64,000 nt of DNA from Myxocyprinus asiaticus (taxonomy: Eukaryota > Chordata > Actinopteri > Cypriniformes > Catostomidae), in the NCBI RefSeq assembly GCF_019703515.2, contig NC_059372.1, positions 22,616,931 to 22,680,930 on the forward strand, read 5' to 3'. This document shows, piece by piece, positions 23,535 to 36,387 of the stretch. Numbering within the stretch: position 1 is the first letter of the stretch; every line of letters begins with the position of its first letter. Both the position numbers and the translations under genes were made by a program. Under the pieces are notes generated by a model. The model had not been told where the DNA came from, did not search any database, and saw only the letters and a program-made list of their open reading frames with translations.

Positions 23535-24489
23535 CTAGCTTAATAATATCAGAGTGTTAGAAGCTTCTTCTAGACTCAGCTCCAAATGCCATGGGATTTT
23601 TTATCTACCTGGAAGCTGAGTATGCTTTAAACCTCAAATAAAACCGGTATCATTCTCATAGCTCATGAGTGAATGTCCACATAAGATATGGGGACAACAA
23701 AGAAGTATCACATCTCAATAAAGTCTCCCTTCCTTATTCATCTTCATTCGTATTCATCCTCAACCCATATAGAACCAGAAGCCATTGTACGTAATTGCTG
23801 TGTCATACCACTGGAAGTGTAAGAGATATCCTTTTAGTAACAGTGATTATCCCACACAATTATGGGTCCTGCATGAATGCAGTGAGATCAGGTGATATTC
23901 ATACACCCAGACTGGCTGGACCTTGTGGACCAGATGAATTGTCTGTGAATCTCTTGCCCATCTCCTTTATCCAATAGACAACCATAGATCAACATTTGTA
24001 AGAGACAAGCACACCCGGGACAAGCACACATTTCCATGTCTTCATTGATCTTTGGTAACAGGAGTGATCTTTCAATGCTGTAGGATGTGTGTTTGAGCAT
24101 GGATGAAGCTGACAGGGTGTGGCTTGGTGGTGCTTTGCTTTAGTTAACATTGTTGGCAGATATGAACATCAGAGAGACAGTGGGGGTGGCCAGAACCATG
24201 GAATGTCTATCATAACCTGCGGCTTGCCGCTCCTCCAGCTTGGCCGTGCCAGCCTATGTGTCTTTGATGAATGTGTTTGGATGACTCATTGCATGCTCAT
24301 ATATGCAGGTAGAGATAAGAACAGATAGTGGAGGGAGCACTAGATGGCACAGGATGTTTGGTAACAAATGCAACTTAACAAACAGGCATGTGTATGTGCT
24401 TTTGAGGCCATATCTTTGTCTTCATCAATCAAGCTTTTCTATACTGTATGTCCTACTCTATGAATCCATTAACAAAAAGACCAATGTTA
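23535..24489. other. anonymous non-coding sequence
   Basis: No supported gene. Moderately complex sequence with no named repeat that I recognise. Confidence 0.4.
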
Positions 24490-25385
24490 TTAACTTGTTT
24501 TTTTGGACATCGTACCATTGTAATACCATGTTTTTTGGACATGTATAACAACATTACCATGTTTTTTGGACATGTACCACAGCATTACCATGTTATTTTG
24601 GATATTGTATAATGGTAATACCATGAATGTTTCACAACATTACAATGTTATTTTCAACATGGTACATCTTGGTTTCTTAAACATTTTCCATGTTTGTTTG
24701 GACATGGTACATTTTGGTTACTTAAACATGTACCATGGTATTACAATGTTTGTTCAGACATGGTATCATGGTAATACTGTGGTTTCTTAAAAATGTACCA
24801 TGATATTACCATGTTTTTTTTGGGTATGTTTCCATGGTAGTACCATGTATATTTGAACATGTTCCACAACATTACCATGGCCTTATCATGTATTTTTGGA
24901 CGTTACCATAGTAATACCATGTTTTTTGGACATGTACGATATCAATATCATGTTTTTTGGACATATTACCTTGGTAATACCTTATTTTTTTAGATACTGT
25001 ATGTACCACAGCATTACCATTTTATTTTGAACATGTTGCCATGGTAATACCATATTTTTTTTTTTTTTTTTTTTTTTGGATATAGCACAACATTACCATG
25101 TTATTATGGGCATGCTATTTTTGGTACATTTTAGTTACTTAAACATGTTCCATGGTATTACAATGTTTGTTTGAACATGGTACCATGGTAATACCGAACA
25201 TGGTACCATGGTAATACCAAACATGGTACCATGGTAATACCAAGAGTATTTGAACATGTACCACAACATTACCATGGCCTTATCATGTATTTTTGGACAT
25301 GTCGCAATGGTTATACCATGCTTGTGGACATGTAGCAGAATATTACCATTTTCTTTTTTTGGACATGGTATCATGGTAATATTGG

Positions 25386-25678
25386 TTTTTATTAGGGGTT
25401 CAAGCCCGAAGAGCTGAAACCCTATTGTAATTGTAAGGATTTTTATTTTTATTATTATTCTGCCCTAAAACTGATCGTGCAGACCAAAGCGTAAGTTGAA
25501 ACTTTGAGGGAAGGTAGACCCCCAGAGTACTACAGCGTATCAAATTTCAGCACCATTGGCCTCAAAGTGGCGCTATAGTGATCATGTATACGTTTTAGCC
25601 CATAACTCCTAAACCGTTTGTCGCACACTCAGGTGTCATACATCATTGATTCCTTGGCTCAAGACGAACTTACATCTT

Positions 25679-25756
<78 letters not shown>

Positions 25757-25959
25757 GTATATCCGATTTTATTTACGTCATGAAAATTTTTGTGCTAATT
25801 TTTCGAACCTATTTTTTCGAACTCGCACGAAAATTGGGGTGTGTCTACTATGAACCCTCCTGACAAAAATGTATCAAATTGGTCAGGCGTCGTCCATTTT
25901 GTACATATTGACCAATATCTACCAAATGAAAAGGCCAAATGTTATGAAACTTAAATATA
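25386..25959 (+). mobile_element. repeat inserted in the satellite (GGGGTTCAAGCCCGAAG family)
   Basis: Begins near TTAGGGGTTCAAGCCCGAAG and includes GTGGCGCTATAGTGATCATG and a (TA)n run. I recognise the opening motif as a repeat seen in fish genomes but cannot name its class. It has no coding frame and no clear terminal repeats. Satellite units resume by about 25,970. Confidence 0.5.
25685..25754. repeat. (TA)n microsatellite
   Basis: An uninterrupted AT dinucleotide run of about 70 bp. Confidence 0.97.
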
Positions 25960-26945
25960 GATATATACATGTACCATGGTTATACCATGTTTTTTGGACA
26001 TGTTGCCATGGTAATACCAGGATTTCTTTGGACATGTATAGCACAACATTAGCATGTTATTTTGGACATGGTACATTTTGATTACTTAAACATGTCCACT
26101 ACCATGGTATTACGATGTTTGTTTGAATATGGTACCATGGTAATACCATATTTTTGGGATATGTATGACAACATTACCGTGTTTTTTGGACATGATACCA
26201 TGGTAATACCAAGAATATCTGAACATTTACCACAACATTACAATGGCCTTATCATGTATTTTTGTTTTGGACATTTTACCACAATAATACCATGTTTTTT
26301 AAACATGATATCATTGTAACTGTGGTTTCTTAAAAATGAACCATTATTATTAGTAACCACATTACTATGTTTTTTGGACAGGGTACCATGGTATGCAAAA
26401 AAATGTCCTACTCCCTGAGAGCTGAAATAAGTGTTGTAAGATATCTCACCTGACTCTGTGACAGGTGACTGTGTAAACAGCAAACAAAAATTGTGTCCGT
26501 GTACTGAGGACAATGATGCTTTTGACCTGTCAATCATTTTGCACATTCTCATAGTATTGTAGTTGCAGCGAATTATTGAGACTTACTGCCATTTTTAAGC
26601 CTTGTTGTTAAGCTGTCTGTTGAGGGCGCTATTTTGCTGCTGTTGATTTAAACAAATGTGTCTGCACGATGTCAGTCTCAATAAAGCTAATTTATTATTT
26701 TTATAATGTGCTGGGTTTTGGAAAGAAGGGGCTTTACTAATTCAACGGCTCAGTCTCGTGGAAGTAGAACGGCTGGAATCGCTTTCAGCACCTTTAACAT
26801 CCATTATACTGTAGTATTACCATGTTTTGGACATTTTACCATGTTAATACCATTGATTATTTACAAAAGTTTTTCGACATGTATTACAACATTACCATGG
26901 TATTTTTAGAATTACCATGGCACCATGATATGTATCAAAGTACCA

Positions 26946-28820
26946 CTGTATTGCCATATGATACCATCACTCTTCCATAGTACTGCCACAGTACTTTTCT
27001 GTGATCACCTGCCATGTCAAAAATACTTATTTGTGTCTTTTGACTTTAGTGTAATGCATATCTTTAGTTAGACTTCTCATTGATTTACAGTTTACATTAT
27101 CCTAGAAATGAACTGTAACTCCCATCCCATCTTTTCTCCTGCATATGGAGCACCTGCCCCATCACCTGACAGTGAGAGGCAGCAGGCTAAATTTGTATCT
27201 GAACCTACATCTACCAGAACTGCATTCTGGTAGTGGGTTAAAAGGATGGCATGCCACACCCAGAAGTACTCCATCCCAGTCGGGCTCTCTGCCTGCAAAA
27301 TGTTCTCTCCTTAGTTACCCTCGTTTAGCTTTCTGAATTCAGGTCAACAGGGCCACTCTGGGTGGAAGAGGGATCCAGCTCCTCAGGTCTCTGTTCTAAA
27401 GCCCCTTCAATCAACTCTGTTTGTAAGGCTGGCCTTAAAGTGCTTGTAAAGTCTGAAAATACCGCAAAGCTCACCTGCAGAATGAACAGATGGTGACGGA
27501 AGAGGTTTGGGAAGCAATAAGAACAGGCCTTGTTTGTGTGACGACATGCTATTAGGGCTACGGGGCTGCCATACTCTTCCCCCAGTAGTCAGCCCAGCAG
27601 CACAGATAGGATGCAGCCACACAAATAGGGTCTGTTCTTGTTGCGTGAGCTGGGACAGACGAGACTCTTTGTTTGTTCTCGGCTACAGCTTACTGGGTAA
27701 TTTAAGTGGAATGACAGAAGCGCAGTTATTTGGGGAATGTGGAAAGTGTCTACATGTGTCAAAGATCTTTATTGCCAGTGGGGGTTGCCCATGATAATGA
27801 ACTTGCTTTCTTGCAGCTCAGAAGGCTTAATGGTTAACCATTTTATTGTGTTCTCTTTTTGCATTTGCAAAAGCTTTGTGGCCCTTGAATTTCAGGATAT
27901 ATACAAAAAAGAAGGAAATTATAATTGTTATAATTTGTTGAAAGTAGGATAGTTTTGAATTATGAATAACATTTTTTATTATTTACACTTTAGTTTAGTA
28001 AAATGTTTAATGTTTAGTACAGTTTGTTAATTTTCATTTTTCAGCACATTTAAATGTTATTTTTCTTTTTAGTAATTTAGGGCTGTAAATTTTGATGTGT
28101 TAACTGTTACATTTCTCAGGGCATCTATACCGAATACATTACATTACTTTTAATGAATGCAGGTTTTAAAAGTTTCAATAATTTTCAAATAATTTGTGGT
28201 AATTTTTATTTTATTTTATTTTATTTTGGAGTTATGAAAATGTATTTTAGTTTAGTTTCAGTTTTTTTCCAATAGTGCTTTATGCTTTAGGAATTTAATT
28301 GTTTAAATATGCAGAAACATTAGACCACCTGGCAATCTATAACAAGCTTTTCAATTTTAGTAAATGCTTTTAATGTACATAAAAATATGTGTCAAGAAAT
28401 CTGTACCTCCTCTTATTAAGTATGCTCGTACAAATGTCAGTGCTCTTGGGTGGGTGATTGTTGTTCATTGTGTGGTTGAGTATGCGTGCATTTGTCTATG
28501 AAAAGTGAAAAGTGATCCTGAAAAAGCCATACCCTACAGGTATGTGTAAAAGGCCTTTCTCTGTCTCCACTTTGTGCACACCTGTTTATCTCTGCAGCCT
28601 GCAGGCTTTTTCAGGCACTCAGCTGACCTGGACCCATCAAATCTAATGTGAATAAAATAATCAGCATGAGTTTATTACATGGACTTAATACACCTGAATA
28701 CAGCTTATCATAGAAAATCTTGAGGAATACCAGCACTGCAGATATTATTTGAAACTTAAAATGTAGAGCTTTTTTAGGTCAAATTTAAAAGGTGATGTAA
28801 TTTTCTAGATGTTAAAATTA
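26946..28820. other. anonymous non-coding sequence
   Basis: About 27,100-27,680 is less AT-rich and of higher complexity than its surroundings, but no frame shows a domain or plausible exon structure. 27,900-28,820 is AT-rich. A conserved regulatory element in the first part cannot be excluded from one sequence. Confidence 0.35.
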
Positions 28821-28839
28821 GGGCTGTTGATTTAACACT

Positions 28840-29150
28840 TTAAAGGAATATTCCAGGTTCAGTACAAGTTAAGATAAATTGACAGCATTTGTGGCATAAT
28901 GTTGATTACCACAAAAATAATTTCAACTTTTCCCTTCTTTTCTTAAAAATAAATAAATAAATAAAAAATTGAGGTTTCATTGAGGAACTTACAATAGAAG
29001 TGAATGAGGCCAATCCGTAAACGCTAAAATACCCACTGTTTCAAAAGTATAGCCACAAGACAAACAATATGCATGTTAACATGATTTTAGTGTGCATTTT
29101 TTAAGAAACTTTTTTTATGCCACAAATGCAGTCCTAACTTGTATTATGAA
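28840..29150 (+). mobile_element. MITE of the AAAGGAATATTCCAGGTTCA family, shortened
   Basis: The left end TTTAAAGGAATATTCCAGGT at about 28840 matches both ends of the intact copy at 54156-54798. It continues with CATTTGTGGCATAATGTTGA, GAAGTGAATGAGGCCAATCC and GTTTCAAAAGTATAGCCACA. The right terminal repeat is reduced to ATGCCACAAATGCAGTCCTA at about 29117. Non-coding. Confidence 0.8.
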
Positions 29151-29170
29151 ATATGTATTGTATAAATATA

Positions 29171-30376
29171 CTGATGGGCCAAAACATTATGACCACTCAC
29201 AGGTGAAGCAAATAATGTGGATCAACTCCTAACATTGCCACATGTCAAGGTCTGGGTAGATTAGATGGTAAGCGAACAATCAGTTCTCGTAGTCAATGTG
29301 TTGAATGCAGGAGAAATGGGCAGGACTAAGGCCTAAGCGACTTTGACAAGGGCCTAATTGTTATGGCCAGATGACTGGTTCAGAGCATCTCTGAAATGAC
29401 AAGGTTTTTGGGATACTCCCAATCACCAGTGGTGGGTACCTACTGACAGGTACTCCACCGACAGGGACAAACCACAAACTGGCAAAAGGGTGTTGGGCAC
29501 TCAAGGCTCATCGATGCACGGTGGCAACGAAGGCTATCCCGTCTGGTCCAAACCGACAGAAGGTCTACTGCGGCACAAGTCACAGAAAATTTTAATGATG
29601 GTAATGGGAAGAATGTGTCACAACACACAGTGCATCACACCCTGCTGCATATGGGGCTGTGTAGACACAGACCGGTCAGAGTGCCCATGATGACCCGTGT
29701 CCACCATTGAAAGCGCCTAAAATGGGCACACGAGCATCAGAACTGCACCATGGAGCAGTGGAAGAAGGTCGTCTGGTCCGATGAGTCCTGTTTTCTTTTA
29801 CATCATGTGGATGGCCATGTACGTGTGTGCCATTTAACTGGGAAAGTGATGGCACCAGGATGCACTATGGGAAGACAAGCCGGTGGAGGGAGCGTGATGC
29901 TCTGGACAATGTTCTGCTGGGAAACCCTGGGTCTGGCCATTCATGTTGACGTAAATTTGACATGTGCCACCTACTTAAACATTGTTGCAGACCAGGTATA
30001 CCCCTTAATGGAAATGGTATTCCCTGAAGGCAGTGGCCTCTTTCAGCAGGATAATGCGCCCTGCCACACTGCACACATTGTTCGGGAATGGTTTGAGGAA
30101 CATGATGAAAAGTTCAAGGTGTTGCCCTGGCCTCCAAATTCCCCAGATCGCAATCCGATTGAGCCACTGTGGGATGTGCTGGACCAACAAGTCTGATCCA
30201 CGGCAGCTCCACCTCGCAACTTACAGGGGACTTGAAGGATCTGCTGCTTATATCTTGGTGCCAGATACCACAGGACACCTTCAGGGGTCTTGTAGAGTCC
30301 ATGCATCGGTGGGTCGGTGCTGTTTTTGACCAACAGCATATTAGGAAGGTGGTCATAATGTTTTGGATCATCGGTG
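29171..30376 (+). mobile_element. Tc1-like transposon, complete ends, decayed
   Basis: The terminal repeats CTGATGGGCCAAAACATTAT (29171) and the complement of CACCGATGATCCAAAACATT (ending 30376) flank 1206 bp, with TA on both sides (29169-29170, 30377-30378). It contains a disrupted transposase gene. Its family differs from the elements at 8811, 32639 and 63564. Confidence 0.9.
29305..30200 (+). pseudogene. Tc1-type transposase, disrupted
   Basis: DDE transposase remnant. Early stops and shifts break the N-terminal DNA-binding half. From 29750 a 148-codon frame is open and carries all three catalytic positions: D in VWSDESCF (about 29776), D in FQQDNAPCH (about 30043) and E in DRNPIEPLWD (about 30150). 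The C-terminal tail breaks at the stop near 30196. About 34 residues separate the last D and E, as in Tc1 proteins. It is not expected to function. Confidence 0.9.
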
Positions 30377-32638
30377 TATGTATGTAATAACTTGTATTAT
30401 CCTAACTTGTATTTTTCACGAAATATTCATTTATATTAGTGCAATTAATTATATGAAAAATAGTGCATTCACTTAATCATGCTCCTGACCATATGTTAAT
30501 TCCGTAATAAGGAAATCTCCTACCATCTGAACAATTTAAGCTTGAAGTACCACCACGTGAATCCAGGGGCAGTCAGCGCAGTTTCATCTTGGGGTTGTAC
30601 TGGTAACACACCTAATCAAACCAACAAGACCGGCAGAGATGGGGTAGGCAGTACGGCCTTTCACAAATGATGCGTTATTGTGCTCAAATTCAGCTTGACC
30701 GAGCACAACAGAATGCAGAGATCTTGGGACACATTTTTCAAAGTCTGAAACTACGTTTAAAGACGGGCTTACACGGTGTAGTTTTCAGCTGTCATGCGAA
30801 CTCCTGACTAATTTTTTCCAGTTGGGAGAGATCGTGTGGAAACCTTTGGTGCTCATGTGGTTGCAGCTTGCATCATGTGAGAGGAATTACGAGCAGAGCT
30901 GAGTGGCTTACGAGCAGCTCACGACCTCCCAATAACTTATAAATATCTAAAATACGTGGGTGCTGTCGGCTTGAATTTGCGAGGTGTGTGCGGTTGAACG
31001 AGCTGATTTGGTGATCTGCCTGAAGTTGACCAATCAGGAGAAGGTGTTACAACTCACATGGTCAATGAAAATTGAGTGTTCATGAAGCTTTTACACATTT
31101 GGAGAAAACGGTCATGTTAAAACTGTGATTTTCCTATATTATTCACGACCACATCACTGAATGATTCTACAGAAAGGCCATGCTGTTCTCTGCTCTTCAA
31201 ACAAATCATTTGCCATACGGGTTGCGCTAGAAAACAATCTTTATCACTCTGACAGACAGAACTGTAAAATTTCCGTCATGGTATATTTTTATTCGTCATA
31301 CTTGCATTCGTTTCAGTTCTGGGGCAACATTTAGGGGAGTATAACATCTGTTATTATTGTATATGCACACGATAGTGGATATGTGATAGAAGATTTGTTT
31401 AACTCTCCAAGCGCGTGTCTAGTGAAACAAAAGACTTCTAGGTTGAAAGTTCTACCTGTCGATCAACCGCTGCGCTAAAACAAGATTTTTCAACTTTGCT
31501 GTTTGCGGCTTTAAAGTGCATTCACATGGACAAGACCTCACGAATATTCTTAAGAATGTTTGCTATCAACATGCAAGCAGTGACACAGATGAGAAGGACG
31601 TAGCCTACATCTAAATCTGAATAATACAGGTAGTCTATTCCACAAAAATATCTCAGAATTCTGTGCTAAACGTCATATTTGCGCTTAAATTAAATCCGAG
31701 TATAACAGACAGGAACGGTGTGCGATTTTTCCGCATTTTCTTTTTAATCTTGTACATTTTGTGCACTTTATTGTCATGCAGTAACTGGCAGCAGCACTGA
31801 CATTGTGATTGATGTATGCAGTCATGAAATCACACAGCCTCCCTTCAAAATCTGAATCTGTCAAATGTTGGACAACATTTGTAATAATTATCCAATTGTT
31901 ATTTAAAAAAAAAAATTTAAACGGCAGATGAGTTTTCAGCTAATGCAGCCCCTGGTCATGCCAGTCTTCTTTTTATTTCTAAATCACAAGCTCGAGGAAT
32001 TAAAGCAATGTCCTCCTCTGGCTTTATGTCTTCTAATGATAAACAGTGTGAAAATTCATGCGATTGCTCCTGAATTCACCAAGTCGTGTCGTGTACGATT
32101 TGTACCTGTACGATTTTCAGATAAACTGACTCATAATGTGTGTAGGGGCTCACAACCATCCCCAGTGTCAGAACTTGCACCATGTACGCCCGGCCTATCT
32201 TGACACAGCATCCTAAAAACACAGTACTGATGGAGCAAGATGCTGAAAACCAGTGAGATGCAAAGCAAACATATTGAGATACTCCAAAAGCGCTCGTCTG
32301 ATGCAGACAGAACATGTCCTGTTAGAGATTGACTCAATTGCTAAATATATTGCTGTCTATAGGCCAATAATACACTTATGTTCAATGATATGGAAATAAA
32401 AGAAAAATTAAATAGACTTCTAAAGCCACCTTTTGTATGGTCTAATCTATGTTTTACTAGTGTACTCCCATAATAATGTAATATACAGTGAATCCTTTGG
32501 AATTACCTGGATTAAGTTGTCTTAAAATCTGGTTTGATCTTCATCTGTTACAATAATGAACCACAATCTGTTTTAACTAATTACACACAAATTATTGTAA
32601 TGTTCTTGTACATATTGAATACATAATTCAAACATTCA
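30377..32638. other. anonymous sequence between two Tc1 elements
   Basis: Mixed complexity. No coding frame with a recognisable domain. Some words (GTGTAGTTTTCAGCTGTCAT; CGTGTACGATTTGTACCTGT) suggest an old DNA transposon interior, but I found no terminal pair. Confidence 0.35.
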
Positions 32639-33958
32639 CAGTGATGGTTGGAAAAAGTATGTGAACTCCTAGGCTAATGACATCAACAAAAGCTAATTAA
32701 AGTCAGGAGCTGGCAAAACTGCCATCCAATTAATGAAACGAGATTGGAGGTGTGGGTTAGAGCTATTTTACACAAGAAGCATCTGCTGTCGTGGACCATG
32801 CCTCGCAAAAAAGAGATCTCAGAAAACCTACAATCAAGAATTGTTGCTTTGCATAAAGCTGGAAGGGGTTACAAAGTTATCTTGAAGAGATTAGATACTC
32901 ATCTGTCCACAATTAGACAAAATGTCTATAAATGGATATGATTTAGTACTGTGGCTACTCTCCCTAGAAGTGGCCATCAAGCCAAGGTGACTTAAAAACG
33001 AACCCTAAAGTGACAGCTAAAGACTTGGAGTCATTGGAACTGGTTAACATCTCTGTTCATTAGTTCACTATACTGAAACATTAAACAGGCATGGTTTCCA
33101 TAGTATGGCCCCACGAAGGAAGCCGCTGCTTTCCAACAAAAACATTGCTGTGTGCCTGAAGTATGCCAAAGACCACCTTGACACTCCACAATGCTACTAG
33201 AAAACAAATTTTGTGGACTGATGAAACTAAGGTTGAATTGTTTGGGAAGAACACTCAGCACTCCTATGGTGTAAAAAGGGCACCGCATACCAAAATGAAA
33301 ACATCATACCAACAGTGGAGTACGGTGGAGAGAGCTTCATTATTTGGGCCTGCTTTGCTGCTTCGGGGCCTGAACCACTTGCCACCATCAAGGGAAAAAT
33401 GAAGTTTGAATGAAGTCCCAAGTTTAACAATATATCCTACAGGATAATTTCAAGGTGGCTGTGCACCAGCTGAAGCTCAGTAGAAGTTAGGTGATGCAGC
33501 AGGACAATAAATCTAAACATCGAAGTAAATCCACTACAGAATGGCTTAAAAAAAAAAGAAAATCCACCTTTTTGAGTGGTCCAGTCAGATCCCAGACCTT
33601 AACCCATTAGAGATGCTGTGGAATGACCTCAAGAGAGCCATTCACACCGGACATCTTAGATTATGGCTGAGTTGAAGCAGTTCTGTAAGGAAGAATGGTC
33701 CAAAATTCCTTCTGAACGTTGTGCAGGTCTAATCTGCAGCTGCTGGAAATGCTTGGTTAGGTACTGTGCACTGTGAATGTTTAATGAGATGTGTTCAATA
33801 AAGACATGAAAGATTATAACTGTTTGTGTGTTGTTTGCTTAAGCACATTGTGTTTGTCTATACTTGTGACTTTAATGAAGATGGGATCACATTTTATGAC
33901 CAATTAATACAGAAAACCAGCTAATTCCAAAGGGTTTACATACTTTTTCTTGCCACTG
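32639..33958 (+). mobile_element. Tc1-like transposon, complete ends, decayed
   Basis: The left end CAGTGATGGTTGGAAAAAGT (32639) pairs with the right end ACATACTTTTTCTTGCCACTG (to 33958, shown shortened) as an inverted repeat; TA follows on the right, while the left flank reads CA. It is 1320 bp with a badly disrupted transposase gene, and belongs to a family separate from the other Tc1 copies here. Confidence 0.88.
32797..33765 (+). pseudogene. Tc1-type transposase, heavily disrupted
   Basis: It starts with MPRKKEISENLQSRIVALHK (32797), the N-terminal helix-turn-helix of this Tc1 group, and stops after about 48 codons. Later pieces in other frames include ILWTDETKVELFGKN (first catalytic D, about 33215), a QQDN-like segment near 33498 (read QQDNKSKH), and a decayed NPLEMLWNDL segment near 33600. 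It has several stops and shifts and is non-functional. Confidence 0.88.
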
Positions 33959-34135
33959 TATTAGAATGATCTGAATTAATATATTTTGATTATATTATGT
34001 TTATTTTAATTTAAATATTATATACTAAATTATAATTTGGAGGCTTTTCTCAGTAATTATTGATATATGTGATTAATTCGATTAATTAATCATGTAATTA
34101 ATAAAATTTGAATTTTCAGTCGATTGACAGCCCTA

Positions 34136-34254
34136 GTTAAATTTCTTTCTCACAGCTTAGTATTCAGAAAGAACTATAATTAAGCAATTCATAGGTTAAA
34201 TCCACCAAAAAAGTGCAAACACTGTGGCTCTGTGGCGCTATAGACCGAGGGGGT
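34136..34254 (+). mobile_element. left piece of an AAAGGTGAAGTGTGTAATTT-family copy split by DIRS
   Basis: It shares GAAAGAACTATAATTAAGCA, TTCATAGGTTAAATCC, GTGCAAACACTGTGGCTCTG and TGGCGCTAT with the copies at 13985 and 20383. The terminal repeat itself is missing; the piece abuts the hAT-like end at 34133. The other half resumes at about 44572. Confidence 0.7.
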
Positions 34255-34440
34255 TCCCTATCTGTCACTCACTCGACGTTGTGTCGATGTAGTGACACTA
34301 GGGATCACTCTTGGGAACCCCAAACACCTCTGCTTTTTGAAAAAAGGCCAATGGGAATTGACGAGTGGAATTTGCATGCCACTCCCTTGGACATACGGGT
34401 ATAAAAGGAGCTGGTATGCAACCACTCATTCAGATTTTCT
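34255..34440 (+). repeat. DIRS left inverted terminal repeat
   Basis: Contains TATCTGTCACTCACTCGACG (34259), GTGTCGATGTAGTGACACTA, GGCCAATGGGAATTG and GGTATAAAAGGAGCTGGTAT. The part from about 34315 on is the reverse complement of the right end near 44320-44500. TATAAAAGG near 34400 is a plausible TATA box for the element's own promoter. Confidence 0.88.
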
Positions 34441-34513
34441 CTTCTGAGCTGATCGGTTCTATTCATTGAGCTGAATTCATCCGCCGAGTTCATTCACCTC
34501 ATCTGCTGGATTT

Positions 34514-36081
34514 ATGGTGCATTTCAGCGGCTTCTCTCCCTCTGCACCCGTGAAGTGCAGAGAACGCCCCTGGGCGCTTCGGCAGAACAACAAGAAAAAA
34601 AAAGAGTATATTCTAAAAGAGTATATTTTCAATTCTAAAAGAGCGGCACACACAGAACGTCTTTTTAAAGATGCCTTTCCGCTTGTGTGTTATTCCTGGT
34701 TGCGGTCTTATCTCTCTGCTTCTGATGGCCACGATCGCTGTCTTACGTGTCTGGGCGCTGCCCATGCGGAGACATGTCCTCATTGCGAGAACATGATCAT
34801 GGCAACATTGTGGTCACGGCTTGCCTTCGTAAGAAAGCAAGCCACCCCAGTGGCTCCCCGCCTCGGTCCTTCTACGTACAGGTATGAGGCCGCGTTGGTT
34901 AGCACTGGGGGCGATTTGGGGACTCCAATGGGACCACCTCCGCCGGGTAACCCCCCACGGACCACCCATTCCTCAGCACGCTCGCTTGCCCCGTTCGGGC
35001 TCTCGGATGAGACCGCCAGCTCGTCTCAGGGCAAGTTCGACCTCTTATTCGGGCCCGGGAAGATGATGAGCTATCGAGCACAGCATCAGAGAGCGGGCTC
35101 GTCCACTCTGACGCGGAGGCTTCGGCTGGGCTTCCCCCTTCGGATGTGGTCGCCCAGTCTCAGGCCGATGCGGAGATGATGGACATGCTTTCCCGGGCAG
35201 CCATGAGCGTCGGGCTAGAATGGAACCCTGCACTCTCCCCTGAACCCTTGCGGCTTGATGATTGGTTTCTGGGCCAAGAGCGCCGCTCACGGCCGTGCCC
35301 CGCCCCAATTCCTTTCTTCCCAGAAGTGCATGAGGAGCTGACAAGATCGTGGGAGGCACCTTTTACTACCTGGTCCCGATCTTTCAGCTCCCCCGATCTC
35401 ACTACCCTCGATGGCGGGGCGGCCAAGGCGTATTCGGTGATCCCCAGGTGGATAAGGCGCTCATGGTGCTTCCCGTCCAGGGCCTGTAGGTTTACGTCGT
35501 CTCTGATGGCTAAGGCCTACGGTGCCGCTGGACAAGCCGCCTCCACCATGCATGCTATGGCTCTCCTGCAGGAACACCAAGCCAAGGTGCTAAAAGAGCT
35601 GCACGAGGGTATTTCTGACCCGGGATTGATGCAGGAACTGCGCTCGGCGACCGATCTCACTCTCCGGGTGACGAAGGTCAAGGCGCGGTCTCTCGGGCAG
35701 GCAATGTCCACCCTGGTGGTCCAGGAATGCCACCTTTCGCTCAACCTGGTCGACATGAGAGAGGATGACAAGGCATGGTTCCTTGACACCCCCATCTCCC
35801 AGGTTGGCCTGTTCGGCGACACCATCGAGGACTTTGCCCAGCATTTCTCAGTGGTGAAGCAGCAGACAGAGGCCATTCAACACATCCTGCCCCGGCACGG
35901 CTCAAGACCCCGCACCCCGTCTGCTCATCGCCAAGGTCGTCTTCCTGCAGCAACAGCACCGGCTCCGCCGCAGCCCGCCCCCGCAGCCTGGCCCCAGCGT
36001 GGAGCCCACCGCAGGAAGCAGACGCCACCCGTCTCACGGCCGGCCGCCAAGAACCCTAGGAAGGCTTCGAAGCGCCCCTGA
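34514..36081 (+). pseudogene. DIRS gag-like protein, frame-shifted
   Basis: Probable capsid-like protein of the DIRS element. The N-terminal frame (34514-35179) has a cysteine/histidine cluster, DRCLTCLGAAHAETCPHCEN, typical of fish DIRS gag. The frame shifts in the 34900-35060 region. The second frame (about 35060-36081) has LTTLDGGAAKAY, SLMAKAYGAAGQAASTMHAM, LRSATDLTLRVTKVKARSLG and GLFGDTIEDFAQHF, the conserved core, and a proline- and arginine-rich C-terminus ending at TGA 36079-36081. No aspartic protease is visible, as expected for DIRS. Inactive because of the frame change. Confidence 0.85.
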
Positions 36082-36387
36082 GACAGGCGACCCAGGGACG
36101 AGGAGACCTGCTTCTATGGAGCTGGTAGACAGACGGACTGCGGGGACGATGTTCCTCCTCCGCCCTCCTCGACCAATCTTATGGTGGGCGTCAGGAACCA
36201 GGTAAGTGCTTCGATGTCTCTGGACTCAGCACAGCCACGGGGTTTGAGCCCCCTCGACGTGGCGCCCCGCCGCGAGGCCCCACCCGCCGGTACGTCCAAC
36301 ATGATTATCCCCTTGGTCCCCCTCGCCCAGAGTTTGGACACGTGGCTCGCGCTTTCCAACCCATCGTGATGGTTGACCCGGACCGTC

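Larger units (their letters stand above)
24490..26945. repeat. degenerate palindromic ATTACCATG satellite
   Basis: About 1.6 kb of net repeat (24490-25385, 25960-26395 and 26810-26945) built from diverged units such as TTTTTTGGACATGGTACCAT and GGTAATACCATG, typically 30-50 bp apart. The core CATGGTACCATG is palindromic and units occur in both orientations. A tight sub-array at about 25170-25240 has three 22-bp units (AACATGGTACCATGGTAATA plus CC). Two unrelated blocks interrupt it: 25386-25959 and about 26396-26809. Open frames inside are repeat artefacts. Confidence 0.88.
28821..34133. mobile_element. hAT-like non-autonomous element with nested insertions
   Basis: The left end TAGGGCTGTTGATTTAAC at about 28822 pairs with the right end CGATTGACAGCCCTAG (about 34118-34133) as an inverted repeat. 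The right subterminal region is rich in TTAATTAAT, as in fish hAT-type elements that begin TAGGGCTGTC. Inside lie a MITE (28842-29150), two Tc1-like elements and 2.2 kb of anonymous sequence. The pairing rests on about 13 bp and may be coincidental between two family copies. Confidence 0.45.

Noticed and set aside
24119..26319. Apparent proteins rich in Met, His and Tyr from 24.1 to 26.3 kb
   Set aside because: They follow the period of the ATTACCATG satellite and have no domain.
24490..26945. A CRISPR-like array
   Set aside because: Repeats are degenerate, palindromic and unevenly spaced, with no unique spacers, in a vertebrate context.
27145..27794. A possible exon in the higher-complexity 27-kb stretch
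   Set aside because: No frame longer than about 95 codons, no consensus splice pair and no recognisable domain.
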